Counted from the stretch's first letter, positions 1 to 5,613 are shown. The stretch is DNA of 5,613 nucleotides from JAJFTV01 sp964426355 (GCA_964426355.1 CAYRRA010000235.1:1-5613), one strand, 5' to 3'. Made by a program: numbers and translations. Notes: generated by a model not told the origin, from the sequence alone.

Positions 1-675
1 ACAGGAATTGATGATGTGATTGCCGGGGTTACCCTGAACCTTGCCAGTGATGCTGAAGGGAACAAAGCGTTACTTACCATTAGTACAGATACGAATAGCG
101 TGAAGAATTCTGTTACTGCTGTTCTAAAAAAATTCAATGAATCAATAACTTACCTTCAGGCGAAAACACAAACAGTGAAGGTGGAGGAAAAAAACTATCA
201 ACGTGGAGGATTGGCTGATGATTATGCCTTCAGGAATCTGATTTCAGAGATGACAGACCTGATGGTAAAAAGTTCTTCTGGGGCATCAACCATTAAGAGT
301 ATTTTCGACCTTGGAATCGAGATGGATGATAAACTCAACTTCACAGTTACTGATACAGACAAATTTGCTGAGGTGTTAGAAAATCACCGCGAAGACCTCA
401 TGTCATTTTTAGAGTCAAAGATGACAGGCATTGATAGTTTGATTAACAGTTATTTGGAAACAAATGGAATTATGAGCTACTCTTTGAAAAACCTGGATTT
501 GCAAAAACAAAATTTGGCATCCAGTATTTCTGCTGAAGAGGAAAGACTCTCAAGGCGAGAAGATTTGTTGATTGAGCAATACGCTCAAATGCAAGCCATG
601 ATGGATGAGTTACTCAATACACAACAGACTATGAATGCCTTGTTATATGGCACCTATACCAGTACAACCCGTTGA
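1..675 (+). CDS. fliD: Flagellar filament cap protein FliD, C-terminal part (5' end outside window)
   Basis: FliD forms the cap at the distal end of the growing filament and guides flagellin folding. The frame is open from base 1, so the gene begins upstream. A GTG at 16 is internal and is not the start. The 224 visible residues begin with a stretch ending in GVTLNL (residues 9-14), a signature near the start of the FliD C-terminal domain. Next comes a helical and beta region with the family pattern NSVKNSVTAVLKKFNESI (about 32-49), then SIFDLGIEMDDKLNFTV (about 100-116), the usual 'LGI..D..G.L' element. The segment from about 158 to 215 is charged and heptad-like, with many Q, E and L residues. 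It fits the terminal coiled coil (D0 domain) that inserts into the filament. The flaG start follows 42 bp downstream, and the FliS-like chaperone gene lies close by. What is seen: partial ORF and motifs. Function is inferred from family resemblance, which is strong. Confidence 0.93.
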   Translation, partial: TGIDDVIAGVTLNLASDAEGNKALLTISTDTNSVKNSVTAVLKKFNESITYLQAKTQTVKVEEKNYQRGGLADDYAFRNLISEMTDLMVKSSSGASTIKSIFDLGIEMDDKLNFTVTDTDKFAEVLENHREDLMSFLESKMTGIDSLINSYLETNGIMSYSLKNLDLQKQNLASSISAEEERLSRREDLLIEQYAQMQAMMDELLNTQQTMNALLYGTYTSTTR

Positions 676-699
676 TGGTTGTTTGGTAACCCTGAATAG

Positions 700-707
700 A
701 AAGGAGG
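700..707 (+). promoter_or_regulatory. Strong Shine-Dalgarno site of flaG
   Basis: The bases AAAGGAGG lie 10 nt before the ATG at 718. This is close to a full anti-16S match and the strongest ribosome site in the window. It fixes the flaG start and suggests FlaG is translated independently of fliD rather than by read-on ribosomes. Confidence 0.85.
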
Positions 708-717
708 AATTTCTGAG

Positions 718-1113
718 ATGAGCGAAAATCCTGTAAGAAAAATCGACAGCGTCAGCGCAGTAGAACCCAGCACGGTAGCGACACAGCTCTATCAGGTCTA
801 TCAGACATATTTGGACAAATTAGCATCTAATGTTCACCGCGGCTATGAGGCAGCCAATCAAAAAATGATGAATGGGAAGATGCCAGCTCCTTCAATGGAC
901 CCCACTCAGGTGGATGAAGAAATAGCCAGAGAAGTGTCGAAAATTGCTCCAGATCTCGGCGCATCGACAGTTTTAAAGTTCCAGGTTGATCCTGAGACGA
1001 ACAAGGTGACTGTGATGGTGGTGGATCGCGCAACAAAGAAGGTTGTCTCTACCATTCCACCGGAAGCTATCAAAGACATCCCGATTGGCGACCTGTTTCA
1101 ATATTCGGCGTGA
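718..1113 (+). CDS. flaG: FlaG family flagellar protein
   Basis: The protein has 131 residues. The C-terminal part (about 86-116) carries the FlaG-domain pattern: LKFQVDPETNKVTVMVVDR followed by a basic turn and STIPPE, like the family 'LKF..dE.t....V.V.D..TgeVIR.IPPE'. FlaG proteins affect filament length or stability in several bacteria, but their biochemical role is poorly defined. The N-terminal 80 residues are not conserved in any way I recognise. They are probably helical (YQVYQTYLDKLASNV, about 25-39), with a Pro/Met-rich linker at 50-62. There is no signal peptide or membrane segment, as expected. The start is set by a strong ribosome site 10 nt upstream. The gene lies between fliD and fliS, whereas flaG-fliD-fliS is the commoner order in Gram-positive bacteria. 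It was probably co-transcribed with fliD. Identification is confident for the domain and moderate for the exact role. Confidence 0.9.
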   Translation: MSENPVRKIDSVSAVEPSTVATQLYQVYQTYLDKLASNVHRGYEAANQKMMNGKMPAPSMDPTQVDEEIAREVSKIAPDLGASTVLKFQVDPETNKVTVMVVDRATKKVVSTIPPEAIKDIPIGDLFQYSA

Positions 1114-1190
1114 TCATATCAATCAGGTTAGAATAATAACTTTTTTCTGTGTTTTTTACCAATTGTTTATGAGAGAATAAGTGCACCTCA

Positions 1191-1209
1191 TTGACAAATC
1201 TGGTAATAT
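1191..1209 (+). promoter_or_regulatory. Possible promoter for the fliS-like gene
   Basis: TGGTAATAT at 1201-1209 fits an extended -10 element (TGn plus TAATAT, four of six matches to TATAAT). It would place the transcript start near 1216, just ahead of the ribosome site at 1225. The same CTGGTA core recurs before flgC (1754-1759). A perfect TTGACA at 1191-1196 is nearby but only 7 bp from this -10, so the two cannot be a standard pair. With 17-bp spacing TTGACA would pair with AAAATA (1214-1219), a poor -10 that starts RNA inside the ribosome site. The rest of the 122-bp gap is T-rich and otherwise featureless. Confidence 0.3.
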
Positions 1210-1224
1210 AAAGAAAATAGTATC

Positions 1225-1230
1225 AGGAGA
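1225..1230 (+). promoter_or_regulatory. Shine-Dalgarno site of the fliS-like gene
   Basis: AGGAGA ends 5 nt before the ATG at 1236. It supports that start codon and shows the ORF is translated from its own site. Confidence 0.75.
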
Positions 1231-1235
1231 ACAAT

Positions 1236-1631
1236 ATGACGCAGACGGCTTATGGTGTCAGCCAATATCGCAAGATGGATGTAGAGGGTGCCAGTCCGAT
1301 TCGCCTGGTGGTAATGGCGTATGACCTGGCGATTCTCTCTTGCGAAAAAATGGACTTTGAGAAAGCCGCCAAATCAGTCCAGGCATTACAAAACGCATTG
1401 GATTTTGACTATCCTGAAGCAGCAGGTGGTTTGTTGGCGATTTACCAATGGGTGATGGAATGTCTGCGAAGACAGGATTTCGAGAGCGCCAAGAACATTC
1501 TTTTGGAACTTCGACAATCCTGGGCTATGGTAGAGAAAAAGCTTAATACATCAGAAAAAGTCGTCGTAATGGAAGACGGGGGCATCATGTTTGATGGAGA
1601 GACACTTAATGACCAGGTTATCAGTTCTTAA
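1236..1631 (+). CDS. fliS: FliS-like flagellin export chaperone, shortened
   Basis: FliS binds the C-terminus of flagellin in the cytoplasm and keeps it unpolymerised until export. The 131-residue product keeps the family's N-terminal pattern: QYRKMDVEGASPIRLVVMAYDLAI (residues 10-33, split here as a 'A(S/T)P..L..M.YD.AI' core at 19-33). It also has an LDFD element (55-58), AIYQWVMECL (68-77, matching the usual 'LY.Y....L') and LRQSW (92-96, matching 'LRDAW'). Two things are odd. Between the YD motif and LDFD there are about 14 residues fewer than in typical FliS such as the Bacillus protein, so the central helical hairpin is short. The usual glycine of YDGAI is leucine (L31). The tail after about 100 is acidic and ends in a non-conserved stretch. 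Its place after fliD and flaG supports the call, and a terminator follows. It could instead be a FliS paralogue with another client. Confidence 0.8.
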   Translation: MTQTAYGVSQYRKMDVEGASPIRLVVMAYDLAILSCEKMDFEKAAKSVQALQNALDFDYPEAAGGLLAIYQWVMECLRRQDFESAKNILLELRQSWAMVEKKLNTSEKVVVMEDGGIMFDGETLNDQVISS

Positions 1632-1662
1632 TAAGTATGCACATGTTATTTGGATTCTTTAG

Positions 1663-1704
1663 ATTCCCGCTGATGAGAAAGGCGGGAATTTGTTTTTCTC
1701 TTTT
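1663..1704 (+). terminator. Intrinsic terminator after fliS
   Basis: A perfect 8-bp stem, ATTCCCGC (1663-1670) with GCGGGAAT (1682-1689), encloses an 11-nt loop. A T-rich tract follows directly (1690-1704). It lies 31 bp after the fliS stop and separates the filament genes from the basal-body operon. There is no A-tract before the stem, so it looks unidirectional for the + strand. Confidence 0.9.
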
Positions 1705-1754
1705 CACATAATTTTTACTCTCCCTTCATTCGAGCTTTATACCTCAAAACAGAC

Positions 1755-1763
1755 TGGTATGCT
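1755..1763 (+). promoter_or_regulatory. Candidate extended -10 promoter of the flgC operon
   Basis: TGGTATGCT reads as TGn plus TATGCT, an extended -10 (four of six to TATAAT). The preceding 17-bp-spaced hexamer is poor (CTTTAT at 1735-1740). The transcript would start near 1769-1771, about 35 nt before the flgC ATG. I found no convincing sigma-28 (TAAA/GCCGATAA) or sigma-54 (GG/GC at -24/-12) site in 1705-1804. A promoter is expected here because a terminator lies upstream and a new operon begins. Confidence 0.4.
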
Positions 1764-1799
1764 ATCCTTCAAATAAGCCAGATATTATCTTTGAAGGAT
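1764..1799 (+). promoter_or_regulatory. Perfect 10-bp inverted repeat covering the flgC ribosome site
   Basis: ATCCTTCAAA (1764-1773) is the exact reverse complement of TTTGAAGGAT (1790-1799), with a 16-nt spacer. The right arm contains the flgC Shine-Dalgarno bases AAGGA (1794-1798), 6 nt before the ATG at 1805. Folded in RNA, the hairpin would hide the ribosome site. As DNA, the arms are centred 26 bp apart and overlap the predicted transcript start, as an operator could. The sequence cannot separate these options. Confidence 0.6.
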
Positions 1800-1804
1800 T
1801 GGTT

Positions 1805-2257
1805 ATGAGTTTTTGGCAGGCATTACGCATCGGTTCATCAGCATTATCAGCGCAGAGGCTGCGGTTGGATATCATTGCGAATAACATCGCGAATGTTGAG
1901 ACCACCAGCACAGAAGAGGGTGGTCCATATAAACGTCAGGATGTTGTTTTCACAGCACAAGGCAGACAGCAGCCATTTTCTGCATATTTACCCATCAAGA
2001 ATAACCTTAGCGCAAAAACGCTGAATATCAATGGCGTTGAAGTGAAAAAAGTTGTAACAGATCAAACTGGGGGAACATCAGTGTACGATCCCACTCATCC
2101 AGATGCAGATGAGGAAGGAATGGTGGAGTACCCGAATGTAAACCTGGTGGTTGAGATGACCAACATGCTTTCCGCCACCCGGTCGTATGAAGCCAGTTTA
2201 TCGGTAATAGAAGCTGCCCGGGCGATGGCAATCAGCGCCATTGAAATCGGGCGTTAG
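1805..2257 (+). CDS. flgC: Flagellar proximal rod protein FlgC
   Basis: FlgC is a proximal rod subunit, exported by the flagellar type III apparatus without a signal peptide. The 150-residue product, near the usual FlgC length, has the rod/hook N-terminal motif with SALSAQRLRLDIIANNIAN at residues 12-30. The FlgC-specific EGGPYKRQDVVF follows (38-49), and the C-terminal helix is at 109-150 (NVNLVVEMTNMLSATRSYEA, then an Ile/Ala-rich end). An in-frame TTG at 1799 is possible but would lie inside the ribosome site. ATG 1805 has AAGGA at 6 nt and gives the canonical MSxWxAL start, so I chose it. It is the first gene after the terminator and promoter region. FlgB, its usual immediate upstream partner, is not present. 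FliE begins 15 bp after the stop. Confidence 0.97.
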   Translation: MSFWQALRIGSSALSAQRLRLDIIANNIANVETTSTEEGGPYKRQDVVFTAQGRQQPFSAYLPIKNNLSAKTLNINGVEVKKVVTDQTGGTSVYDPTHPDADEEGMVEYPNVNLVVEMTNMLSATRSYEASLSVIEAARAMAISAIEIGR

Positions 2258-2272
2258 TACAGGTAAAAGAAT

Positions 2273-2590
2273 ATGGAAATTACAAACGCTGGTTTTCCTG
2301 CATTGCCAAAAATTAATACCAATTTGATTGACCAGAAGACAGGTCAGGTTAGCGGTGCGTCCAATTCGATTGCAGAAACCGGGAAGACTTTTAAAGAGCT
2401 ATTGGATGGTCTAAGCGAAACAGAGATGTACAGCAATAACTTATTGCAACAACTGGCTGCGGGCGAAGATGTGGATTTGCACCAGGTGATGATTGCGGTG
2501 GAGCAAACTGACGTCAGTTTTCGTGTAGCCCTGTCGATTCGCGATAAGTTGGTTGAATCGTATCGAGAAATCATGCGGATGCAGATCTAA
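2273..2590 (+). CDS. fliE: Flagellar hook-basal body protein FliE
   Basis: FliE links the MS ring to the proximal rod and is among the first proteins exported. The 105-residue product matches the family length. The N-terminal 38 residues are variable. The conserved part runs from FKELLDGL (40-47) through a gap to AAGEDVDLHQVMIAVEQ (62-78), which contains the FliE hallmark 'DLH.VMIA..Q'. It ends VESYREIMRMQI (94-105), the standard FliE C-terminus. A weak ribosome site (AGG at 2261-2263) lies 9 nt before the ATG. With only 15 bp from the flgC stop, translation is probably helped by coupling. The fliF start follows 19 bp after the stop. Identification is secure. Confidence 0.97.
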   Translation: MEITNAGFPALPKINTNLIDQKTGQVSGASNSIAETGKTFKELLDGLSETEMYSNNLLQQLAAGEDVDLHQVMIAVEQTDVSFRVALSIRDKLVESYREIMRMQI

Positions 2591-2609
2591 GGGATAAGAG
2601 GTATTTTTC

Positions 2610-4268
2610 ATGTTGCAAAAAATCCTCGATCAAATCAAAAATTTCTGGCAGCGCCAGACGAACACTCAAAAGACCATTCTGGTTGCCTTTGTTATTGTTT
2701 TTGTGGTTGTGTTGGCAGTATTACTCAACTGGGCAACAAAAACCACATACGGGGTTGCTTTTAGTGGGCTAGATGAAGCTGATGCAGGTAAGATTGTTAA
2801 TTTGCTGGCTGCACAGAACGTCCCTTATCAGATAAGAGGTACTGGCACCATCCTGGTGCCTTCCGACCGCGTGTACGAAGTGCGGCTCTCGATGGCAACC
2901 GAAGGCTTGCCACAAAACGATAATGTTGGCTATGAAATATTCAGCGGCAGCACTCTTGGGATGACTGAATTCACCCAACGGGTAAATTATCAACGAGCTT
3001 TGGAGGGTGAACTTGAGCGCACCATCCTCAGTCTGGATGCAGTCGAGGCAGTGCGTGTGCATGTCGTTACACCCGAAAAAACCCTGCTTTCAAGTGTTCA
3101 AGCCCCAACGACAGCATCGATTACCGTGAAGGAAAAACCAGGGAAGCCGCTAGATGGAACGCAGGTAAGAGCGATTTCATATCTTGTTGCCAATGCAGTT
3201 GAGAATCTAGAACCAGAAAATGTGACCGTAGTGGATACCAATGGAAACCTGTTGGCATCCGGAGCTGGCGATACTGGTATCGCTGGCGGATTAACACAAC
3301 TTGATAACCGGCGGGCTGCTGAATTGAATGTAGCCAATGATATTCAGAACCGTGTTAAAAGCTTGTTAAATACCACTTTGGGACCCAATCGATCCGTGGT
3401 ACAAGTGACAGTGAATCTGGATTGGACCGAAAAACAAGTCACTTCTGCAATTTACGACCCCTCCTCCGAGGCAGTCAGCAGCTCTCAGCAAATTTCAGAA
3501 AGTTACACGACGAATGGAGAAGAAGTTGGGGGCGTTCCAGGTGCCACAAGCAATTTGCCAGATACTGAAAACGAGGTAATTTCTGGAGAAGGAAGTAATC
3601 TTCTTTACTTGCGCACTGAGGACACCTTTAATTATGAAGTTTCCAAAACAGAATCGTTTGAAACGATTTATCCTGGTGAACTGCGACAGGTGTCGCTTTC
3701 TGTGCTGGTAGATGGGGTAACCGATGAAGAGCAACTGGGGAAGTTGGAAGAAGCCATTTCAGCCGCGGCTGGCATCAATGCAGATCGGGGGGATGTGCTT
3801 TCAGTTCAGACGCTTGAATTTGACCGGTCTTATTCCGAACAACTGCAATCTGAGATGGCAGAAAGTGAGAAAACCAATTACATCCTTATTGCTGTTCAGA
3901 TTGGCATTGCGGTTTTGGTGGCAGGTTTTCTGTTATGGTATGTGTCAAGGTTATTGCGGAACTTACGACTGGCATCCGTTGAGGTGTGGGAGCCAGTAAT
4001 GAAGCCGGCATATCAGCTTGGCGGGATGGCTGCCCCTCAACCTCTGTCAAGCCTGCCAATCGCTGATTTTGAAGAAGAAGAGGAAGAGGAAGAAGAGATT
4101 CTTCCGCCCGTGCCCGATCTCTCAAAATTAGTTGAGGCGAAAGCACAGGTACAGACGGCTGAAGAGGAACAGATGCAACGAGTGGTTGCCCGTATTGCGG
4201 ATGAAAATCCTGCCAGTGTCGCTGAGATTATTCAGCTTTGGTTAAGTGAAGATCGTGAGGAAAATTAG
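2610..4268 (+). CDS. fliF: Flagellar MS-ring protein FliF
   Basis: FliF forms the MS ring in the inner membrane and houses the export gate. The 552-residue length is normal. Transmembrane helix 1 is at about 22-42. The periplasmic ring-building motifs follow: GVAFSGLDEADAGKIV (48-63), GYEIFSGSTLGMTEF (107-121), then a stretch with NYQRALEGELERTI (126-139) and VRVHVVTPEKTL (148-159). The beta-collar insert carries GVPGATSNLP (308-317) and NYEVSKT (341-347). Transmembrane helix 2 is at about 424-446. The cytoplasmic tail has nine consecutive Glu residues (488-496) and ends with VARIADENPASVAEIIQLWL (526-545), the FliG-binding segment. The ribosome site GAGG (2598-2601) is 8 nt before the ATG. 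fliG starts 2 bp after the stop, and its ribosome site lies in the last fliF codons. Both the tail and FliG next door fit the known FliF-FliG contact. Identification is secure. Confidence 0.98.
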   Translation: MLQKILDQIKNFWQRQTNTQKTILVAFVIVFVVVLAVLLNWATKTTYGVAFSGLDEADAGKIVNLLAAQNVPYQIRGTGTILVPSDRVYEVRLSMATEGLPQNDNVGYEIFSGSTLGMTEFTQRVNYQRALEGELERTILSLDAVEAVRVHVVTPEKTLLSSVQAPTTASITVKEKPGKPLDGTQVRAISYLVANAVENLEPENVTVVDTNGNLLASGAGDTGIAGGLTQLDNRRAAELNVANDIQNRVKSLLNTTLGPNRSVVQVTVNLDWTEKQVTSAIYDPSSEAVSSSQQISESYTTNGEEVGGVPGATSNLPDTENEVISGEGSNLLYLRTEDTFNYEVSKTESFETIYPGELRQVSLSVLVDGVTDEEQLGKLEEAISAAAGINADRGDVLSVQTLEFDRSYSEQLQSEMAESEKTNYILIAVQIGIAVLVAGFLLWYVSRLLRNLRLASVEVWEPVMKPAYQLGGMAAPQPLSSLPIADFEEEEEEEEEILPPVPDLSKLVEAKAQVQTAEEEQMQRVVARIADENPASVAEIIQLWLSEDREEN

Positions 4269-4270
4269 CC

Positions 4271-5296
4271 ATGCCTCTTGATGGTTATGGAAGAAAAATA
4301 ACCGGATTGGATAAAGCTACTGCGCTTCTGCTTTCTTTGGGCGTTGAGTCTTCATCAAAGGTGTTGCAATACCTGGGTGAAGCAGAAATCGAGAGAGTGT
4401 TGTTAGCGATTAGCGAGGCAGGGTCTATCTCTTCGGATACCCGCAAGAATGCATTAGAAGAAGCGTATGCTTTATCGTTATCCGGTGTAGATGTCTTGGG
4501 TGGCGGAACGGAATATACCCGCCAATTACTTTCTCGGGCAGTGGGTCCACGCCGTGGTGCTGATATTTTGGAACGCATCTCTGCCAAGCAACAGCTTTCC
4601 TCATTTGATATGCTCAGAAATGCAGATGCGGCTGAGGTGGCGGGATTAATCCAGGAAGAACATCCACAAACGATTGCCCTTGTGCTTTCTTACCTCGAAG
4701 CAAAAGCGGCTGCTGATATTATGACCAACCTGCCCAGTGACATTCAGGTTGAGGTTACACTGCGGCTGGCGAAGATGGACCGCGTTTCGCCACAGGTTGT
4801 CCAGGTGGTGGAGCGGAATTTGAAGCAAAAATTATCCGGTGTGCTTAGTGCAGCGGATTTTCGCGCAACCGGTGGCGTTTCTTTCCTGGTAAAGATGCTC
4901 AACCAGGTGGATCGGGATGTGCAGAAACGGATTTTTGAAACCCTGGAACCGCAAGATCCAAAATTGGTGGATGAAATTCGAGTGAACCTGTTCACATTTG
5001 ACGACCTGCTCAAACTGGATGGGAAAACCATGCAACGCATTTTACGTGACATCAATAAACAAGACCTGGTTTTATCCCTGAAAGCTGCCCCCGATGCGCT
5101 TAAAGAACATATTTATACCAATATGTCTGAAAGAGCTCGTCAAAACCTGCAGGAAGAACTGGAAATCCTGGGACCACAACTCGCGCGCGATGTCTATGCT
5201 GCACAACGGAAAATAGTGCAAACTGTGCGTTCATTAGAAGAAGCTGGCGAAATTGTTCTTGCCGGTAGTGGAGCTGAAAGTGAAATCATTGCATAA
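4271..5296 (+). CDS. fliG: Flagellar motor switch protein FliG
   Basis: FliG sits on the cytoplasmic face of FliF, forms the upper C-ring and takes torque from the stator. The 341-residue product has the usual three parts. The N-domain (about 10-110) starts TGLDKATALLLSLG (11-24) and binds FliF. The middle domain has EEHPQTIALVLSYL (129-142), with the conserved EHPQ motif at 130-133. The C-domain has the LFTF version of the MFxF motif (240-243) and the torque helix. By alignment from memory with enteric FliG, K271, R288, E295 and E296 match K264, R281, D288 and D289. The residue equivalent to R297 is L304, and an Arg occurs at 306 instead. Translation is probably coupled to fliF (2-bp gap; GAGG at 4257-4260). 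The last 17 bases overlap the next gene. Identification is secure. Confidence 0.98.
   Translation: MPLDGYGRKITGLDKATALLLSLGVESSSKVLQYLGEAEIERVLLAISEAGSISSDTRKNALEEAYALSLSGVDVLGGGTEYTRQLLSRAVGPRRGADILERISAKQQLSSFDMLRNADAAEVAGLIQEEHPQTIALVLSYLEAKAAADIMTNLPSDIQVEVTLRLAKMDRVSPQVVQVVERNLKQKLSGVLSAADFRATGGVSFLVKMLNQVDRDVQKRIFETLEPQDPKLVDEIRVNLFTFDDLLKLDGKTMQRILRDINKQDLVLSLKAAPDALKEHIYTNMSERARQNLQEELEILGPQLARDVYAAQRKIVQTVRSLEEAGEIVLAGSGAESEIIA
5270..5273 (+). promoter_or_regulatory. Ribosome site that decides the fliH start
   Basis: GGAG inside the last fliG codons lies 6 nt before a GTG at 5280. It favours this start over in-frame GTGs at 5313 and 5316, which lack such a site. It also implies coupling to fliG. 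Confidence 0.6.
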
Positions 5297-5613
5297 AAAC
5301 GTCATAAGAAATGTGGTGGATCAATCGTCACAGGTTTCTGCCTGGCTGCCGGAGGAGCTTGTTTCCAATCAAGATTCGGGTTCTGCGAAAGTGATAAAAC
5401 CCTTATTTCCAGGGTCTGGACATGAGATAGCCCCATTTTCATTTGAAAATGAAAAAGAAAGACTGGAAAGTATTTTTATAAAAAACAAAGCCATAATCGA
5501 AGATCAACCACATCTGGTTCACAATGTTTTACCCCCAAATCACCAGACTTCTGTATTTTCGTGGGAACCCAATACGGTTTCGTATTACACACCTGATGTA
5601 ATCACGGTCTATT
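5280..5613 (+). CDS. fliH: Probable FliH, N-terminal part (3' end outside window)
   Basis: This frame is open from a GTG at 5280 to the right edge (111 codons) and overlaps fliG by 17 bp. FliH holds the export ATPase FliI inactive and docks it at the C-ring. The visible part has no conserved FliH domain, as expected, because the FliH N-terminus is divergent and the recognisable region comes later. Support comes from position directly after fliG and from AWLPEEL (21-27), which resembles the N-terminal WxP(D/E)(D/E)L of enteric FliH. There the tryptophans contact the C-ring protein FliN. The rest is polar, with Pro, His and aromatic residues and no signal peptide or membrane segment. A second Trp-Pro pattern, SWEPN, is at 94-98. 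The start is uncertain because later GTGs at 5313 and 5316 are also in frame. It could be another small flagellar gene preceding fliI, but fliH is by far the likeliest. Confidence 0.65.
   Translation, partial: MKSLHKNVIRNVVDQSSQVSAWLPEELVSNQDSGSAKVIKPLFPGSGHEIAPFSFENEKERLESIFIKNKAIIEDQPHLVHNVLPPNHQTSVFSWEPNTVSYYTPDVITVY

Noticed and set aside
16..18. GTG as the start of a short independent gene
   Set aside because: The frame is open from base 1 and the residues before it continue the FliD C-terminal domain, so it is internal to a truncated gene.
676..717. GGTT/AACC short hairpin and a TGGTAACC look-alike promoter between fliD and flaG
   Set aside because: Only four base pairs, and no plausible -10 hexamer. 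The gap looks like a plain leader carrying a ribosome site.
1125..1157. Possible weak terminator after flaG: 6-bp A/T-rich stem (1125-1130 with 1137-1142) running into T-tracts
   Set aside because: The stem has only one G-C pair and one wobble, so it should not be stable. The T-runs alone do not make a terminator.
1799..1801. TTG as the flgC start
   Set aside because: It overlaps the ribosome site and adds two residues before the canonical FlgC N-terminus. ATG 1805 has a proper site and spacing.
1701..1804. Sigma-28 or sigma-54 flagellar promoter before flgC
   Set aside because: TGGTATG at 1755 resembles a -24 box, but the GC expected 10 bp on is absent. No TAAA/GCCGATAA pair is present.
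3724..3999. 91-codon + strand ORF inside fliF
   Set aside because: It lies in another frame of a clearly coding fliF region, with biased composition (many W, R, L) and no family resemblance.
4744..5055. 103-codon minus-strand ORF inside fliG, and the other minus-strand ORFs across the window
   Set aside because: All are antisense shadows of strongly conserved flagellar genes, with Ser/Arg/Pro-rich translations, no ribosome sites noticed and no recognisable domain.

Overview
The window is a stretch of a bacterial flagellar gene cluster. All genes lie on the + strand and are tightly packed, and the window cuts into genes at both ends. Base composition is moderate, slightly under half G+C by eye. 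Shine-Dalgarno sites are recognisable. The lineage cannot be fixed from the sequence. The order flgC-fliE-fliF-fliG-fliH is the common bacterial basal-body order. A flagellated Chloroflexota (Anaerolineae-like) bacterium or another deep-branching Gram-positive-type lineage is a guess from general protein character, not a demonstrated assignment.

Region 1 (1-1631) holds late, filament-related genes. It contains the C-terminal part of the filament cap protein FliD (cut by the left edge), a FlaG-family protein, and a divergent, shortened FliS-like export chaperone. FliD and FlaG are 42 bp apart. FlaG and FliS are separated by 122 bp of T-rich DNA with a possible promoter. A clear intrinsic terminator (1663-1704) ends this unit.

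Region 2 (1705-1804) is the control region of the next operon. It has a candidate extended -10 promoter. It also has a perfect 10-bp inverted repeat whose right arm covers the Shine-Dalgarno site of flgC.

Region 3 (1805-5613) is an early/middle basal-body operon: flgC (proximal rod), fliE (MS ring-rod adapter), fliF (MS ring), fliG (rotor switch/torque protein) and the start of a gene most likely to be fliH (export ATPase regulator). The last of these overlaps fliG by 17 bp and runs off the right edge. Gaps of 2-19 bp and the overlap point to one co-transcribed, translationally coupled unit. Its products build inside-out: FliF ring, FliG on its cytoplasmic face, FliE and FlgC as the start of the rod, FliH for export. 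FlgB, which normally sits just before FlgC, is absent here.

The region looks like ordinary flagellar machinery. I see no new system, mobile element, CRISPR array or RNA gene. The points worth a second look are the missing flgB, the inverted repeat over the flgC ribosome site, the shortened FliS, a substituted residue in the FliG torque domain, and a FliH N-terminus that keeps a tryptophan motif.
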